From Isoetes taiwanensis (lineage: Eukaryota > Streptophyta > Lycopodiopsida > Isoetales > Isoetaceae), in NCBI GenBank assembly GCA_021234155.1, contig JAJEKV010000003.1:12211819-12275818 (forward strand): 64,000 nucleotides of DNA, written 5' to 3'. Of the stretch, positions 11,711 to 24,455 are shown in pieces (the stretch's first letter is position 1; the number at the start of each line of letters is the position of its first letter). The position numbers and the translations under genes are program-made. Under the pieces are notes generated by a model that did not search any database, was not told the DNA's origin, and worked only from the letters and a program-made list of their open reading frames with translations.

Positions 11711-12469
11711 TTTTTAAATTTAATCCACCCTTCTCGAGGTATTAGTTAATTTGTTTTCTTGGTTCAAATTGCTAAAATGACTTCTATGTTTTAATAGTCT
11801 CTACTCCAAAAAATCTTGTTTTTTATTCTAGTTGCATCATCCAATTTTGAGCCACTAGTTTTGAGATATTTAGGTCTTATGTTGCTTGAAAGTGACACTT
11901 CATACTTAAACAACATTTTCAGATTATGTCATGGCCCATGATTGTTTTTCAAAAGTGGCTTCTCTCAATTCCAAGTATGTAGGATGTTAACAAACTTCGC
12001 TAGTTAATCATGAACTCCCAAATTAAAGGAACGCATTCTTTCAAGTAGGTGGGATAAAGATATATCATAAAAGGCAACGAGGACATATTGTACTTGCACA
12101 GACATAAACAAACAACCATAGATGAAGTTTTTTGAATATATAGTGTGTTGTTCCTTTATTCTTCCTTTATTCCTAGGCAAATATAATGCATGACCTACAC
12201 ATTTAGCTTTACCAACCATGCTCAAGGAAACTTTTCTAAATTTTACAAATTGAGATGGGGTCTTTCATATCTCAGTTGTGTAGAATCAAATGAAACGTGT
12301 GGCAGGCTTTATCAAAGGTTTTTGTAAAAAGTTGCAAACCCTAATTTCTTTTATATTTCTAAAATATAGGTATAGTAATGGAGACAAATGACGTGTCATA
12401 TGTCTATTGTTGGTTTTTATGATGGATCATGGTAAGGATAAGTTTATGTGGTTGTGATCTGGCAAAATG

Positions 12470-13190
12470 GCATCATTCCATAAAATCTATTAAGTTGTAT
12501 GAGGGTTGCACATTCTTGTTCATCTTTCTTCGCCACATTGTTGCATGCCTCCAAACTTGGCCACCATGAACAGCCTGGATGCCCACTCTTGAACCGAGGG
12601 TTTGGGGGCAATGTGGCGTCTTTGCGACTAGAAAAAGTTGAGCATCTAGAAAGCTATCATATATATCAAAAGAGGCTTCTCTAGTATGCATGCGTGGAGA
12701 GATAATATAGAACAGTGTGAGATTTGCTCGATTTATGGATAATTTCGAATGGAGTGAATTCTTGCAACATAAGAACCCAATGGACAATGCATCGTGTAGG
12801 TATGGATTTATTGATAAGATACAAGAGAGCTCGATCATCCACAAAAAATTTGATTTGGTTGCCCAACAAGCAGTTTGAAAAAATGAATACAGAACCGCTT
12901 CAATGACAAAGCCAAAAACATCAAGATGAACGTGAAACAGCTTGTCCCATTGAGGTGGTACAACCAAATGTGCATGTGCGAGAAAAACTTTCAATCCCTG
13001 AAAGGCAGTTTCTGCTTGGGAAAAAACAAACCAAGCTAGTCAAGGCAACAACTCTATTATCACTCCAGACCACTTCAATCAATCCATCCATAGCCTTATC
13101 ATCCCATACACGCAAGCAAATCCAAAATGACATATCTTCTACGTGGTCCTTGAATGAAACATGTTTATGACTTAGAAACATGTTCATGCC
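12470..13190 (-). pseudogene. Decayed Ty3/gypsy RNase H fragment
   Basis: Minus-strand pieces resemble Ty3/gypsy RNase H in order: WDKLFHVHLDVFGFVIEAVL (about 12960-12890), then FFVDDRALLYLINKS and a stretch ending KSSKSHTVLYYLSTHAY (12869-12681). Frame changes and the loss of the middle part show it is dead. It is unrelated in detail to the chromoviruses further right. Confidence 0.6.
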
Positions 13191-13333
13191 TTAATTCAGC
13201 TATGTAATTAAAGCATTCAAAACTAGCTACCAGTATTACTATTACATGCTCATTTTGTATACCAATGTATTCTGCTCATGTATACTTGACATTGAAATTT
13301 TCAATAGTTAAATGCATTTTTTTATTATAAAGA

Positions 13334-13358
13334 CTAGTAACGGTGCCCAGCGTTGCTG
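13334..13358 (-). mobile_element. Helitron 3' terminus (CTAG end and hairpin)
   Basis: Read on the minus strand this ends in a CCAGCAACGCTGG stem-loop, a short spacer and CTAG followed by T, the standard Helitron 3' end. It lies just downstream of the Rep/helicase remnant in the same orientation, so it probably belongs to it. Confidence 0.7.
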
Positions 13359-13374
13359 GACATAAGTTAGGAGC

Positions 13375-13665
13375 CTGTAAATGATACGAAGTCGGTATCC
13401 ATGTTTGAGTTTATGTTATATCTACAAAAGTATAGATTGCAGACCTAGGGCATAGTACAGTATAAGAGATCTATAAGATCTAAGGGGCTATTTCATCCCG
13501 CATGATCTCTTTGGCAACCATGTAAATGATACCAAGACAGTATCCATGTTTGAATTTATATTATTCATATTTCATATCTACAAAAGTACATATTGCAGAT
13601 GTAGGGCCTAGTACAGTGTAAGAGATCTATAAGAACTAAGGGGCTATTTCATCCCATAGGATCTC
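13375..13665. repeat. Tandem duplication (~150 bp) near the Helitron 3' end
   Basis: About 13375-13505 and 13520-13665 share the order GTAAATGATAC, GTATCCATGTTTGA, ATCTACAAAAGTA, AAGAGATCTATAAGA and AGGGGCTATTTCATCCC. The right copy runs into the helicase C-terminal coding remnant. Confidence 0.7.
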
Positions 13666-16600
13666 TTTGTAGACTACATTCGGAGTGAACCTCCTATTGT
13701 TTTTGAGCAGTACTCCTTGTCTTGAGGTGTCTTGAATGTATATCTTCACTCTGTGTTGTGTGGTGCACCTCGAGAATGCGACATAGAGCTGGCCATGGGC
13801 AAAAACTGGCGTTGGTAGGTAGGTCTTCATTTTTCTGAGTCATGATGGCTTTGTCATACAACAGGTGTACATTTGCCTTCGTTATTTCCTTGCCAAAGAT
13901 GGTATCAATCAAGTTGTCTTCCACAACGCATTCTTCGAATATCCAACCAAGTCGCGGACGAGCCCTAACTCATTGTTCATCCGTTCCCCATTACCAAGAC
14001 ATAGCAGCCAATTTGAGAGGGCTTGCTCGTCTCTTCCGACCCGCATATTTTGTGTCAACGTGTGGATCTTGAAGTTAGTCCACAGTGGGTTCATCTTGAC
14101 ACACTTCAAGAATTGCCGCTAGTGAGCATTATCATTCCCCCAAATGGCTCGTCATTCTGGCATATCTCGCATAAAAACCTGTCGACTGCGGTGAGTGCCT
14201 GCGTGTGTGTCATTCCCATTTTGTCCCAGACCATGATGCTTGCCTTTCTAAGTACCTCTGCTTGTTGGCTTGTTGCACGTAGTGCGGAGGTTGCCTCTTG
14301 TGTCAAGTTGAGTGGTAACTTGAACGTCGAATGAACTGTTTGTGCTCCCTTCAAGAGGAGGCTAGAAATACATGTCCAAGCTACTAATACAACGCCAATA
14401 CCACATTCTCTTAGTATATTGATCAAACTCTTGAAGAGGGACATCTTGCCTGTACCTACCTGGCCGTCCACATTGATACATGGGGCTTGACATTGACTGA
14501 TCGCATCAAGGATAATGTCAGCTATGTGATTCTGCTCCTGGTTGAGCTTGCCATAGTTTTCTTGCCCTTCTTTCAGTTCCTCTTCTGCATCAAAGGTCGG
14601 TTCATTTGGGAAGTTTCCTATAATACCTAGTCGTGGTTCTGGCAGACCAAGTTGCTGGCATGTGTAGCCGCTCATTTGGAGATGTTATCGATGTCCCTTA
14701 GTGCATTGTTATAAGCCTGCTCTTGTGGCATTTGCCGTTGGTAATCTTCTGTCAGGCTGCCCTTGAAGAGCTCCCTTGTGAGTCATTTTTAGGCAAATGA
14801 ATGCGAATGTCTGGTGTAGCTGCATTGGCATCTAGAAGATGTGAGCGTCTTCTCCCATTCAGCATCGTCTTCCAGTAATCCGAGTTCTTTGGCAGCTTCT
14901 TTGAAAGTTGAACATAGTTTTCCATTGATAGTATGCATGTCTTCAAAGCTAGTTGCGCCCTTGATATGAAGCAACAAAAGATAAACGTAATTACGGTCAC
15001 CATCCTTAGGGCTCACATTGTTCATCCGTGTGATGAGCTTGAACTTCCTTTCTCGCTTTTTCCAGGACGTCTGAAGCATGAATGTGTAGTGCTATGGGAT
15101 TTCTGGATAAGTGTATTCACGTGTAGCTAGGTCGTCCTTGTTGAGCTCAAACCATGCGGTCAGCATTGTTCGCATTTGCATCTGTTGCTCGATGACTTCT
15201 CTTTCGTGGCCTTCCTGATAATAGGCAGCTTGGTTGTTTTGGCATGTATGGGAGTTACCATGCATCTTGAACGCCTATAGCCTCCACATGGCTTCAGCTG
15301 CAGAGATGTATCTCGTGTCAAGGTACTCCTCCACGTCGTCCCAATTTAATGTGGATGTGGATTCCCCAGTCAATTATATAGTGACCTTGATGGATGCTCG
15401 ATCACGCCCTTTGTGGATGTACTTGTAGATATACTTCACGCTGCCGGCGCTGAAACATTGTTTTACATTGATATTCGCCTCGCACTTTTCAAGCAACTAC
15501 TAATTATGTGGAACTATCCATCTATTGTCAATAGGCATGTTGCCCCTCATTAAGTGGCATGTATCTTGTCTTCTGTACTCTGAGTAGCCATTTGCACTGA
15601 CTTTGGTATTGTCATTAATGGCTTTGGAAATCCCTTTGTGCATTTCTTTGTTAGACTACCTTCCTTGGCTTTCATGCAGGGAGCAATTGGGTTGAGGGGC
15701 CCACATGGGCCATGGACCATATGCTTTCTGGGCCTGGTACCTCAGTACTCGTGATGCTATGCTGTCAATGGCGTCATTATCTCAGATCTTGTCTTCTTGT
15801 TCGAGAATCATGAGGATATGGCAGTGCGGCAAGCCTCGCTTCTAAAACTCTATCGTGTACGTGTATGTCTTCACCTTGCCCAAGGTATCATGTTCAAAGA
15901 GGTCATGGAAGAACACTTTGAGTTTTGTGTAGAATACACGTGCAATCAAATCTGGCCTATCATGTGGCTATTGTCCAGGTAGCAGTTTGTGTCTAATCTC
16001 TATTCAAATTGGGTTGGATGTAAATGTTACAAAGAGGTCTGCTTTGCCAAATATTTGGATCAAGGCCATTGAATCCTGCTAGTTTTGTTGCATTGCTCTA
16101 GGGCTCCCAATATGTGAAGAAAGTAGGATTATCAGCTTGCCAGATCTTAAGCCGCTTGGTTGTGCCTCTTAAGGTCCAGGTTTGAGCAATGTTAAGGTAC
16201 ATCCTGATGTCCCTCACGCCTTTTCCAGATCGTTGTGCGTGCTCCTCTACCTCATGCATCATGAGGGCTGCTGCATAAAGGCTGATGTTGCGTAGCTCGA
16301 CATCCAGTTCTTTGAGGAGGTGCTTGTCGTAATTTTCATTCTGAGAATTTTGAGCTCGTGTCTCATGTGCAAAGTCGGCATCTAAAATGTAGGCTGGGAA
16401 TATATTGCGGCTTGCGTACCATCGGCATACGCTGGACCTACCCTATGGTAGGTTTATCCTTGGATCTTGAAACAATATGGTCTATGTCCTTCGAACTGCT
16501 CGATGTTAGCGTCAAAGGAAGCAAAGACGAGAGCAATATTGTAGGCCTTGATGTGTTGGTGGAAGTTAGTGCTTTTCGGGTGTTGGTGGCCCAACAATTT

Positions 16601-17160
16601 CTGAATTAGATGGGGCATTGGTTTTAAGGACTCTAACTTGATTTGTCCATCGTGGCAGCATTTTGTACCATCATCCTTGAATGACAATGCCCTACAATGC
16701 ATGCATTCCCTGTTGAATGGGCCACAGTGGTGTCGTTCTACCCGTGTGACTCCAAACTTGCTATTCTATACGTAGGTGGACAGGCTCTCCATTGACATTA
16801 ATATTGTGCAAGTTCATCGAGTTTCTCTTGACGATCTTCTTCTGTCTCTGTGGCAGCTTGTTGAGCTCTTCATTGGCATTGATATTGGGCGAGTTCAGCC
16901 AATCTTTATTGATGCTCTTCTTCTGTTTCTGTGGCAGCCCGTTGGGCTCTCCATTGACGCTGATCTTGGGTCTGCTCGACCAATCTTTGTCGACATTGGT
17001 ATTCTATTTCTATAGCCTGTTGCAACTTTCTTCTCTTGTAATTCTCTTTTTGTTTCTCCAATCAAACTTCACGTTCCAGTGCAATCTCTGTAATACGCTT
17101 CTTCCTATGCCTCTCTCGCGCAACCGCAAGCCTTCTTTCTTGTTCTTCCGTCATTACAAA
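13636..17160 (-). pseudogene. Helitron Rep/helicase polyprotein, degenerate
   Basis: Rolling-circle replicase plus Pif1-family DNA helicase of an autonomous Helitron, broken by stops and frameshifts. From right to left: Glu/Arg-rich N-terminal repeats (about 17160-16770); the conserved IKAYNIALVFASF block (about 16600); the Rep two-His motif GLPHCHILMIL (about 15830) with an in-frame stop just before it; YIYKYIHKGRDRASI of the Rep tyrosine region (about 15420); YVYLLLLHIKGATSFED (about 14960); helicase Walker A INVDGQVGTGKMSLFKSL (about 14470-14430), where the usual GGTGKT is altered; and the C-terminal block [19 protein letters not shown] (about 13800). The 5' terminus was not located. Confidence 0.88.
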
Positions 17161-17199
17161 TCAAGAGTCCAAAGGATGTTAATTGTGTGAGTCCTTACT

Positions 17200-18180
17200 C
17201 CACGAATCTTTAAACATATCTAAAAGGTCAAAGGCAAAAGGTATTATTTGAAGTTTTAAAAAAGGTGTCTTTTTGGAAAAGGGCAATAAATGTTATCCTT
17301 TGCCTTTTTTGATCTTTGCCTTTTTTTTATATATATAAAGTATTTTACGCTTGGGGAGCAAGTGAGTTGCATTAAATTCTTGTCATAACTTCTTGTCATA
17401 AATAGGAACCACTACAGCAACAACAACTCGATTACAAATAAAAAACGGCTCCATACTAGTTCATTTGCAGGAGATTTGCTCAATCAAGTTTCTTTATAAT
17501 AGAAGGGAATGTTCTACACAGAAGAAGCAGAAGACGGATTCTTAACAGACTTTGCTTTAGCGGGGCTCATCTCGCCAACTTATGTTTTTTATCCTCTCAT
17601 AATAGATAGCTTTAGCTGGGCCTCTCGCCAACTTATGTTTTTGATCCTCTCATATTAGAACAAGCTTTACAGCTGATGCCAAGTCAATGAGTCATTGTTT
17701 TTAGCCCAATCAGTTGTGCTGCCCTCTTTAGCAATTTTGGCTATGCCTTCGACCTCAACCTCGACTTTAAACTAGTTCTCCACTCAGTCCCCCTAATACT
17801 GTTATTTTCTTTTCATTTTTTGGAGTTAAATTGTTGTATTTTCTTGGGCATTTCCTTCCTTGTTGCATGGCACATATTGTCGTGCTTCAAACATTTATTC
17901 GTATGATTTTTTGTGCATTATTATGGTGGACCATCGTTGTGCACATAGGAGATAAAATGTTGTTGCTAGATCAATGACACTTTTTGGGTTGCCCCTAGGG
18001 GGGCAAACCCTTGTTTATGTGGGCTTGTGGCATATTCCAAGTATATGTCAATATATACCTGGAATATGCCAATGACTGCTAAAAACCCAGGGTAAAGTGG
18101 CGGTCATTTCTGTTGCTGAGCAGCCCCTGTGAAACCGGTTAACTGGTATGTGAAAAATTCCAGTTCGCAATGATAGATTC
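17200..18180. other. AT-rich stretch, no gene seen
   Basis: Contains a homopurine/T-rich tract near 17300 and a duplicated phrase near 17580-17650 (CTCGCCAACTTATGTTTTT, ATCCTCTCATA). Possibly the 5' flank of the Helitron. Confidence 0.3.
18029..18070. repeat. 42-bp imperfect palindrome
   Basis: GGCATATTCCA and TGGAATATGCC arms, with an inner GTATAT/ATATAC pair around a GTCA loop. It would form a stem of about 17 bp. Function unknown. Confidence 0.7.
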
Positions 18181-18189
18181 GAAGACGTG

Positions 18190-18400
18190 ATTTAGCAGGA
18201 GTGCTTATTAATAGAGGCATCAATCTGGACCCTTTGAGCAAATGGTCGAAGGTACACTGTTAGTAGAAGCTTATTTGTTATGGATATGTAAGATAGAAGT
18301 ATTTTAAACCTGTGATCTACGAACAGGTTGGGCTTGTAGTTTATGATTCTCAAGTTCCAGTTGGGGCAACTCCAAAATACATGGCAGGACATTACATGGT
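18190..18400 (+). pseudogene. NOP2: NOP2-like rRNA methyltransferase gene fragment
   Basis: Two exon pieces separated by a short GT-AG intron: about 18199-18251 encodes GVLINRGINLDPLSKWSK and about 18327-18397 encodes VGLVVYDSQVPVGATPKYMA followed by a GTAAGT donor. This matches the block of NOP2/NSUN1 (nucleolar 25S/28S rRNA m5C methyltransferase) that precedes the cofactor-binding motif. No other NOP2 exon was found, so this is a captured genomic fragment that kept its intron. Confidence 0.75.
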
Positions 18401-18445
18401 AAGTATGGGTTGTTGGCTGTTAACTTCGTTTCTTTGTTATTGCAG

Positions 18446-18534
18446 GAGGAGCTAATATGTTACCCGTTTTTCACTTCAAAGTGCCGTTTTCTTTCTACGA
18501 TAATGGCCTTGGCACCTCGGGGAGCGGAATGGTA
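18446..18534 (+). other. Unidentified exon-like fragment
   Basis: Open after a good TTGTTATTGCAG acceptor, encoding about 29 residues beginning GGANMLPVFHFKVPFSFYD and ending near a possible donor. I do not recognise the family. It sits between the NOP2 and TLP18.3 fragments and may be another captured piece. Confidence 0.3.
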
Positions 18535-18539
18535 GACAT

Positions 18540-19790
18540 GGTGTATGCATCTTTCATCTTTCCTTTGGTTTCATGGTCTTACATAACGATTAGCTTTGCC
18601 GACCAGAAATAGGATCTTAATTATAGCAAAATGAGATTTCCAAGTGTTTTACGGCAATGTATTGCACCGTAAGGTAAAACAACTTATGTTGTTTGCTTTA
18701 ATGAAGAATACGTGTAATGTCCGCTTTTACTAGAAAGTAACTTCTAAGTGGTTTTCTCAGAAGAAACTTTCTCTCTATTGTATTATCATACAAAGAAAAC
18801 CGAAAAATTAGATATATTTCTCTTTGGTTTCTTGTCCTATGCTATGTCTTGAGCTTTAGGCTACTTGCAATCGGCCCCGATTAATTTGTCTTCACTTTTG
18901 CTCTCTTCTCCGTGTTTTCTCTTGACTTAAAAATTAGAATAATAAAACGGTGTCTTCTTTTTGCTCTGTCTCATTTCTTCCTTTTTGAGGATAGATATAT
19001 AGATAAAAGCAGCTTCAACTTAACTTCTGAGTTATTATGCATGTTCAAACTGCTTATATTGTGGAGGTACACTCTTAATAATAATCTCTTTATTTTCCAC
19101 TTCTATGTGATCTTCCGCCATCTTGTGAATATAATCCTCGCCACGCCCATAGTCTCATCTAGAATAAACTGCTCAATTTTTCCTCTTATCAACATTTGCC
19201 TTAAGGCCTCTGATAGTACATGCTTCTTTATACTCCCGGACTTTCCTTAGCATGTTGTAAGTTTTGGGTTGCCTGCTGGGATCATACCAAGGCTTAAAGG
19301 GGTCTAAGGCTCTCTCAACCATTTATTCTCCAGTTTGCTAAAGGAAATAATTCCACTAAATAAACCTAGACAATTTAAAAGTGATTCTTCCAGATCTGGT
19401 AGTCTGTGCCATATAGAAATTGAACGATAAGTTTTCAAAACTTCACCACACATTGCCATTTACTTTTGAGATGAGAATGTATCCCAAAGTTTAAAATTTC
19501 CAAGATCAGGGTAACCTGATCTAGCTCGTAAAGTAGGGAGAGTCCTGGGCTTCTCTTTGGTGAATACAGAAAAAATTGATGTAAGACACTCATCATCTGC
19601 TTCAAGAATTATTTGTTGTATTCCTAAGAGGCAGCATTTACCCCTCGTATAAAGACCTCATTGCTGAAATCTGCAATGTACCCTGAAGGTCATTTTACAA
19701 GATGATGGCGGTGTTGTAACCCGGCGCTCTGGAGTGTTTCCCCAATTACAACAGGTTAAATATGATTGCAGCAACGGATCACGAAATCGG
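18540..19790. other. Between captured gene fragments; no gene seen
   Basis: AT-rich, no extended coding signal in any frame. Confidence 0.3.
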
Positions 19791-19799
19791 ATTTAAAGA

Positions 19800-20155
19800 G
19801 ATTGTTGACGGATTTGGAAGAGCGGACAGGGTATCATATCAATGTGGTTACACTGCGCAAACTCACTGTAAGAAAAGCATGATGGGGCATGGCATTTAGG
19901 GTTTGAATAAGCTTGTTTTTATCTTGCAAATCTGTATAACGATGTGGTTTTATGCTGTGTAGAGCAAGGCAGATGCTTTTGAATTTGCTGATACGTTACT
20001 GGAGAAATGGTACCCTACTATCGAAGAGGGAAACAAGAAGGGCGTTGTTTTGCTTATCATTACCCAAAAGGAAGGTGCTGTAACTGGAGGCCCTGCTTTC
20101 ACCAAAGCAGTGGGAGATAGTATACTAGAAGCAGTCACTACAGAAAATCTTCCAG
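19800..20155 (+). pseudogene. TLP18.3-like (thylakoid TPM-domain protein) gene fragment
   Basis: Two exon pieces with an intact GT-AG intron. About 19806-19867 encodes a stretch including DLEERTGYHINVVTLRKLT; 19962-20154 encodes a stretch including FADTLLEKWYP, KKGVVLLIITQKEGAVTGG and AFTKAVGDSILEAV. This is the core of the TPM domain of TLP18.3, a thylakoid-lumen protein linked to photosystem II repair. The first exons (transit peptide) and the C-terminal membrane anchor are absent, so it is a captured fragment. Confidence 0.8.
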
Positions 20156-20367
20156 GTACTTCTTTAACTATAATCTTCTAAGTTTTGTGCATCACACATT
20201 CTGGTTACATAGTGTCCTATGTCAGATACCAGGCTGTTTATTGCGATCTCCATGTATTTTTCTAACAATAATCTTCTAAGTTCGTGCATCATGCATTCTA
20301 GTTACATATGTCACATACCACAATGTTTATTGGGATCTCCATGTCTTTTTCTAACTATTATTAATCT

Positions 20368-20653
<286 letters not shown>

Positions 20654-21105
20654 TAGAGTCTTGGATGCATGTGCTTATGTACGGGCACTACAGATGCATA
20701 GGCTTGTTGATGAACAAATCATTGGAAGTAAACTTACTGTTTTGCACTTCCAAATAATGTGCATGTTGGTTTGTATGCTATCTCCATGCGCACGACTTGT
20801 GACTTGTGCACTACTAAGATGTCACTACTAGTCATTTGTTTCGTACCATCTAACAGCTAGTATTTTCTAGGCCAAGACCATATAATTATTTGCTGAAACA
20901 TCTACTTTAATGCTCTTGAAGGGCAAGGGCATAAACATACTTTCTCTACTAAACCCATTAGATGCAATGCTGTGGTTTAGATAGGACAGAAGTTATGCGG
21001 GAGCTCTTGCTATAAGATGCTACAAAAGCATGCAGCGGGAAGGCATTCAGCTAGACAAATTCATATTCTTTAATATGCATGTGGCAGTATAGGTTCTATA
21101 TTTCA

Positions 21106-21130
21106 GAATAGAATAGAATAGAATAGAATA
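21106..21130. repeat. (GAATA)5 microsatellite
   Basis: Five perfect copies. It probably is the 3' tail of the minus-strand LINE. Confidence 0.9.
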
Positions 21131-23099
21131 GTTTTTTTATCGTCCACTGAGACCAATCGGCCTATGGGACCCAGAAGGAGCGCAGCAAACTTATTACTTG
21201 TCCGGTTAAAAACCCCGCCTCGGCGCGGTTTTCGAGGGAAAACCGCGGGCGATAATAAGAATGCTTTGCCAAACCGCATAAGTATACATCATCGTGAAAT
21301 AAATGTGTATGTACATGTCAAATCGTGCCGAGGACATAGCTGATCTCGCATGTCCATGACCTCCTCGGGTATGATCCTAGCATCCGTGACGGATGCCGCG
21401 TGCTCAATGTCACATGTAGCGGGCCGTGGCCCCGACCAACTTCGGATAGCGTCCGGATTTGATCATATCTTTGGGCAACTTTGAAGGGTATGAGATTCAT
21501 CCTCAATGACTCCCATTTGACAAAGATTGACAGAGCTCGCCCCGACGTGGCTCACCAATCCATCCGCCTTGCCTCAATTCCAAGATGATGTGCCCCCGTG
21601 GCGAATGGAGGCAATGAGTCTCAAGGCTTTTCATGGGCAAGTGGGTGCGCAGTAGCATTGTGGGCCTCGCTCCAATGTGGGATTTATGTGGCGCCGGTAG
21701 TGTCTTTGTCTTGACCTGTTCAAGGGCCGACATCCCAAAGCTTGCCGATGAAGCAAGCGTCAAGATATTGCCTCAAGCTATGGCGATCGCCTCGCTTGCA
21801 CATGTATGCACCTGTGTTCTCGCACATTCCATCTAGCCATCCATTGAGCTCTCTTTTCCCTCCAAAGAGGCCTTGAGGCGCCAGGCCCCATTGCCATGAT
21901 ATAAGCTAGTTTTGGGAGACGAGCATCGTCCCATGTTGACCACCTTCCGAAAATAGACAATGTGGCGATCAAGGGCAGCCCTCCGAAGAGGCAAGAATCC
22001 CGCTTCCTGCAGTAGAATTTGATATGGGACTGTGGACTTCACCCCCTAGTGCTCGTCATTAAGAAGGCTTTCTCACTTTTGCTCCAAGTCATTCCAAGTA
22101 GCGAGGGATACTACTGGGCCCCATACTTCTACCCCGTGATAAAAGGACAAAAAGGCTCCACTAAGACTTTGAACAGTGTGACCGATGGGTCCAATCATAC
22201 AACTCCGCTCTATGACTATTGTTTTGCATTGCATATAGTGCTTTCCAGCCCGTAAACTCGTGAAATGCATGGATGTGTCCCAAAGCATAGTAGACGGAAA
22301 CTCCACTCCCAAATATTTGTATGTGGATGCTACTTCCACATTCTCGCCCTCGATAACGGAAGGAGGGGATCCTCTACCGTCGTGAAGATGATATGAAAAC
22401 CACCTTAGTCTTGGCCAAGTTGACGCCAAGATATCGGTCGCTTGACAAAATGTGTCCGTGGCATCGAGATGTCGTTGCATGTCCGCTGGTGTGTAAGCTA
22501 GGAGGTCCACATCATCAGCATATATATTAACCGCTTGATGATCCGGTAGAGAAGGTGAGCCCCGTCAGCCCCCATTATCGGCAAAAAGCCAGCTCTCCAA
22601 TTGATCAATGTAAAGCCCAAACAAAGTTGGAGAGAGAGGGCATCTCCGGCGAACCCCGATACTACTATCAAATGGTTGGCTTGTCGGCCGCAACCCACCC
22701 GAGCATCTTTCATAAAGCTCAGCATTAATCGCATTCTCGCAAATCTCTACGGAACCCCGGTAATTGCCGCCGCAATCTTGCCCATAGTTTTTCCCGAGGC
22801 ACAGTGTCAAATGCCTTTGCAAAATCCACGAAGCAACAATATAGATCCTGACGGCGGTTCCTGCTGTCTTCAACCAGAGCTCGCAATGTGAAGATGTGGT
22901 CAATGGTTGAGTGTCGGGGTCTGAATCCTGCCTGGGTGAGGGCCCGTATCTCTGCTGCCTCTGCCCAGCCCGTCAGCTGCTGCTCGAGAATCCCAGCAAG
23001 CAATTTTGCAAACACCGAACTGACCATGATTGTTCGGTAATTGGCTGGGCAGTGCGGGTCACCTGCCTTATAGATGGGAACAACTCTGCTATGCATTCA
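21106..23099 (-). mobile_element. 5'-truncated non-LTR retrotransposon (LINE) with reverse transcriptase
   Basis: Minus-strand reverse transcriptase remnants: PIYKAGDPHCPANYRTIMVS, LTQAGFRPRHSTIDHIFTLR and CCFVDFAKAFDTVPREKLWA (23096-22725), then SQPFDSSIGVRRRCPLSPTL (22903-22565), YADDVDLLAYTP catalytic box (about 22530) and ASTYKYLGVEF (about 22330). Frames shift several times. The 3' end is at the left, with a (TATTC)5 tail on the minus strand (21106-21130). Possible 10-bp target duplications with one mismatch are at 21098-21107 and 23100-23109. The endonuclease part is missing. Confidence 0.8.
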
Positions 23100-23547
23100 A
23101 TATTTTAGAGCAGATGCGTTCATGAACAAATCATCATGGATGAGATCCAATATGACATTGTTTTGGGAAATGGACTTTTAGACATGTATTCAAAATGTGG
23201 GACTTGGAAGAAGCATGGAGGGTTTTTGAGGGAATGCCAAACCGAAATCTAGTTACAAGGGTATGATGATTGCAGGATATGCCCAACAAGATGAAGGTGT
23301 TATTGCCCTTGAATGTTATGAATGCAGCATTAAGGAATATAGCCGAATAAACAAATTTTTAGAACTAAATAAGACTAGTTTACATTGTTTTAGCAAATAC
23401 TGCTAGATGTGGAAATCTAGAGGAGGCGTCGAATCTTTGCCACAATGTTGAATCGAGATATATCATCATGGGGTGCAATGATTGCAGGATATGCCCAAAT
23501 TGGTGACATCAGAGACACAGAGGATTGCCCACATAGACATGCAGCAT

Positions 23548-23641
23548 AGTGGCATCAGATCATATCATATAGCCTTCGATGGCATTCTTACTGGTTTTAG
23601 ATCATATCATATAGCTTTCAATGGCATTCTTACTGGTTTTA
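23548..23641. repeat. ~47-bp tandem duplication
   Basis: Two near-identical copies of a segment beginning AGATCATATCATATAGC and ending TTCTTACTGGTTTTA. No gene was seen from here to 24455. Confidence 0.75.
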
Positions 23642-24455
23642 AACTATGACTTAAGCCACATCACCCTCTGGCCATGGAGGGCAACCCTCCGTGCGCGCAG
23701 CACCTTGTTTATTTTGGGACTTGTATTGTGATTAGAGCACTCTATTCTTCTTATATAGAGTCATCTTTCTTTTCTTAGAGGTCTTATATTTTTTCATCTT
23801 CTAGTTAGATAATGAGCTCGAGGTGATATGTTATTTTCATTTGGTTGGCTTTGTTCAATGTTTCCACTCTTCCCTTGGTCCATTGGCGTTAACTGAGGGA
23901 TGGAACCTTGCAACCTCAAACTCCACTGTTGTAGTTTTGCCACTGTGTTCTTATCTTAAACATTAGTTCGTCCACATGCCACAGAGCTACCTATAACCAG
24001 CTATCATTTCCTTAACTAACAATTATTCATTTGGAAATATTCATTTGAACCTTTTCTTTCACCGAGTCCTTTTGGTTGGCTTATTCAATTTTCTAGATAC
24101 ATGCATGTGGGTATTTTTTTAAATTTTTTTGCTATATATTCGAACATTTTTTATTGATATTGGTTATTTATCTTGACATTTTGAATTCACTATTCTAGAC
24201 TATGTAGGGATATATGTCCTATGTTTCTAAAGTGGGTTTCACATAGTTTGGAGCTTTCCTGGTTAATAGGATCTCAAACCTATTTACTTCCATGTATTCC
24301 AGGGTTCTTTGACAAATACTGTCGATATATTTTACAGTTGCCTTTACAGATACATTGTCTAAGGTTACATTCCACACAATTTGTTTTGGCTTGTTCTATT
24401 TTTCAGCTAGCGTTGGGATGCTATTTTATTTTTTCCACGCTTGGTGTCTTGTATT

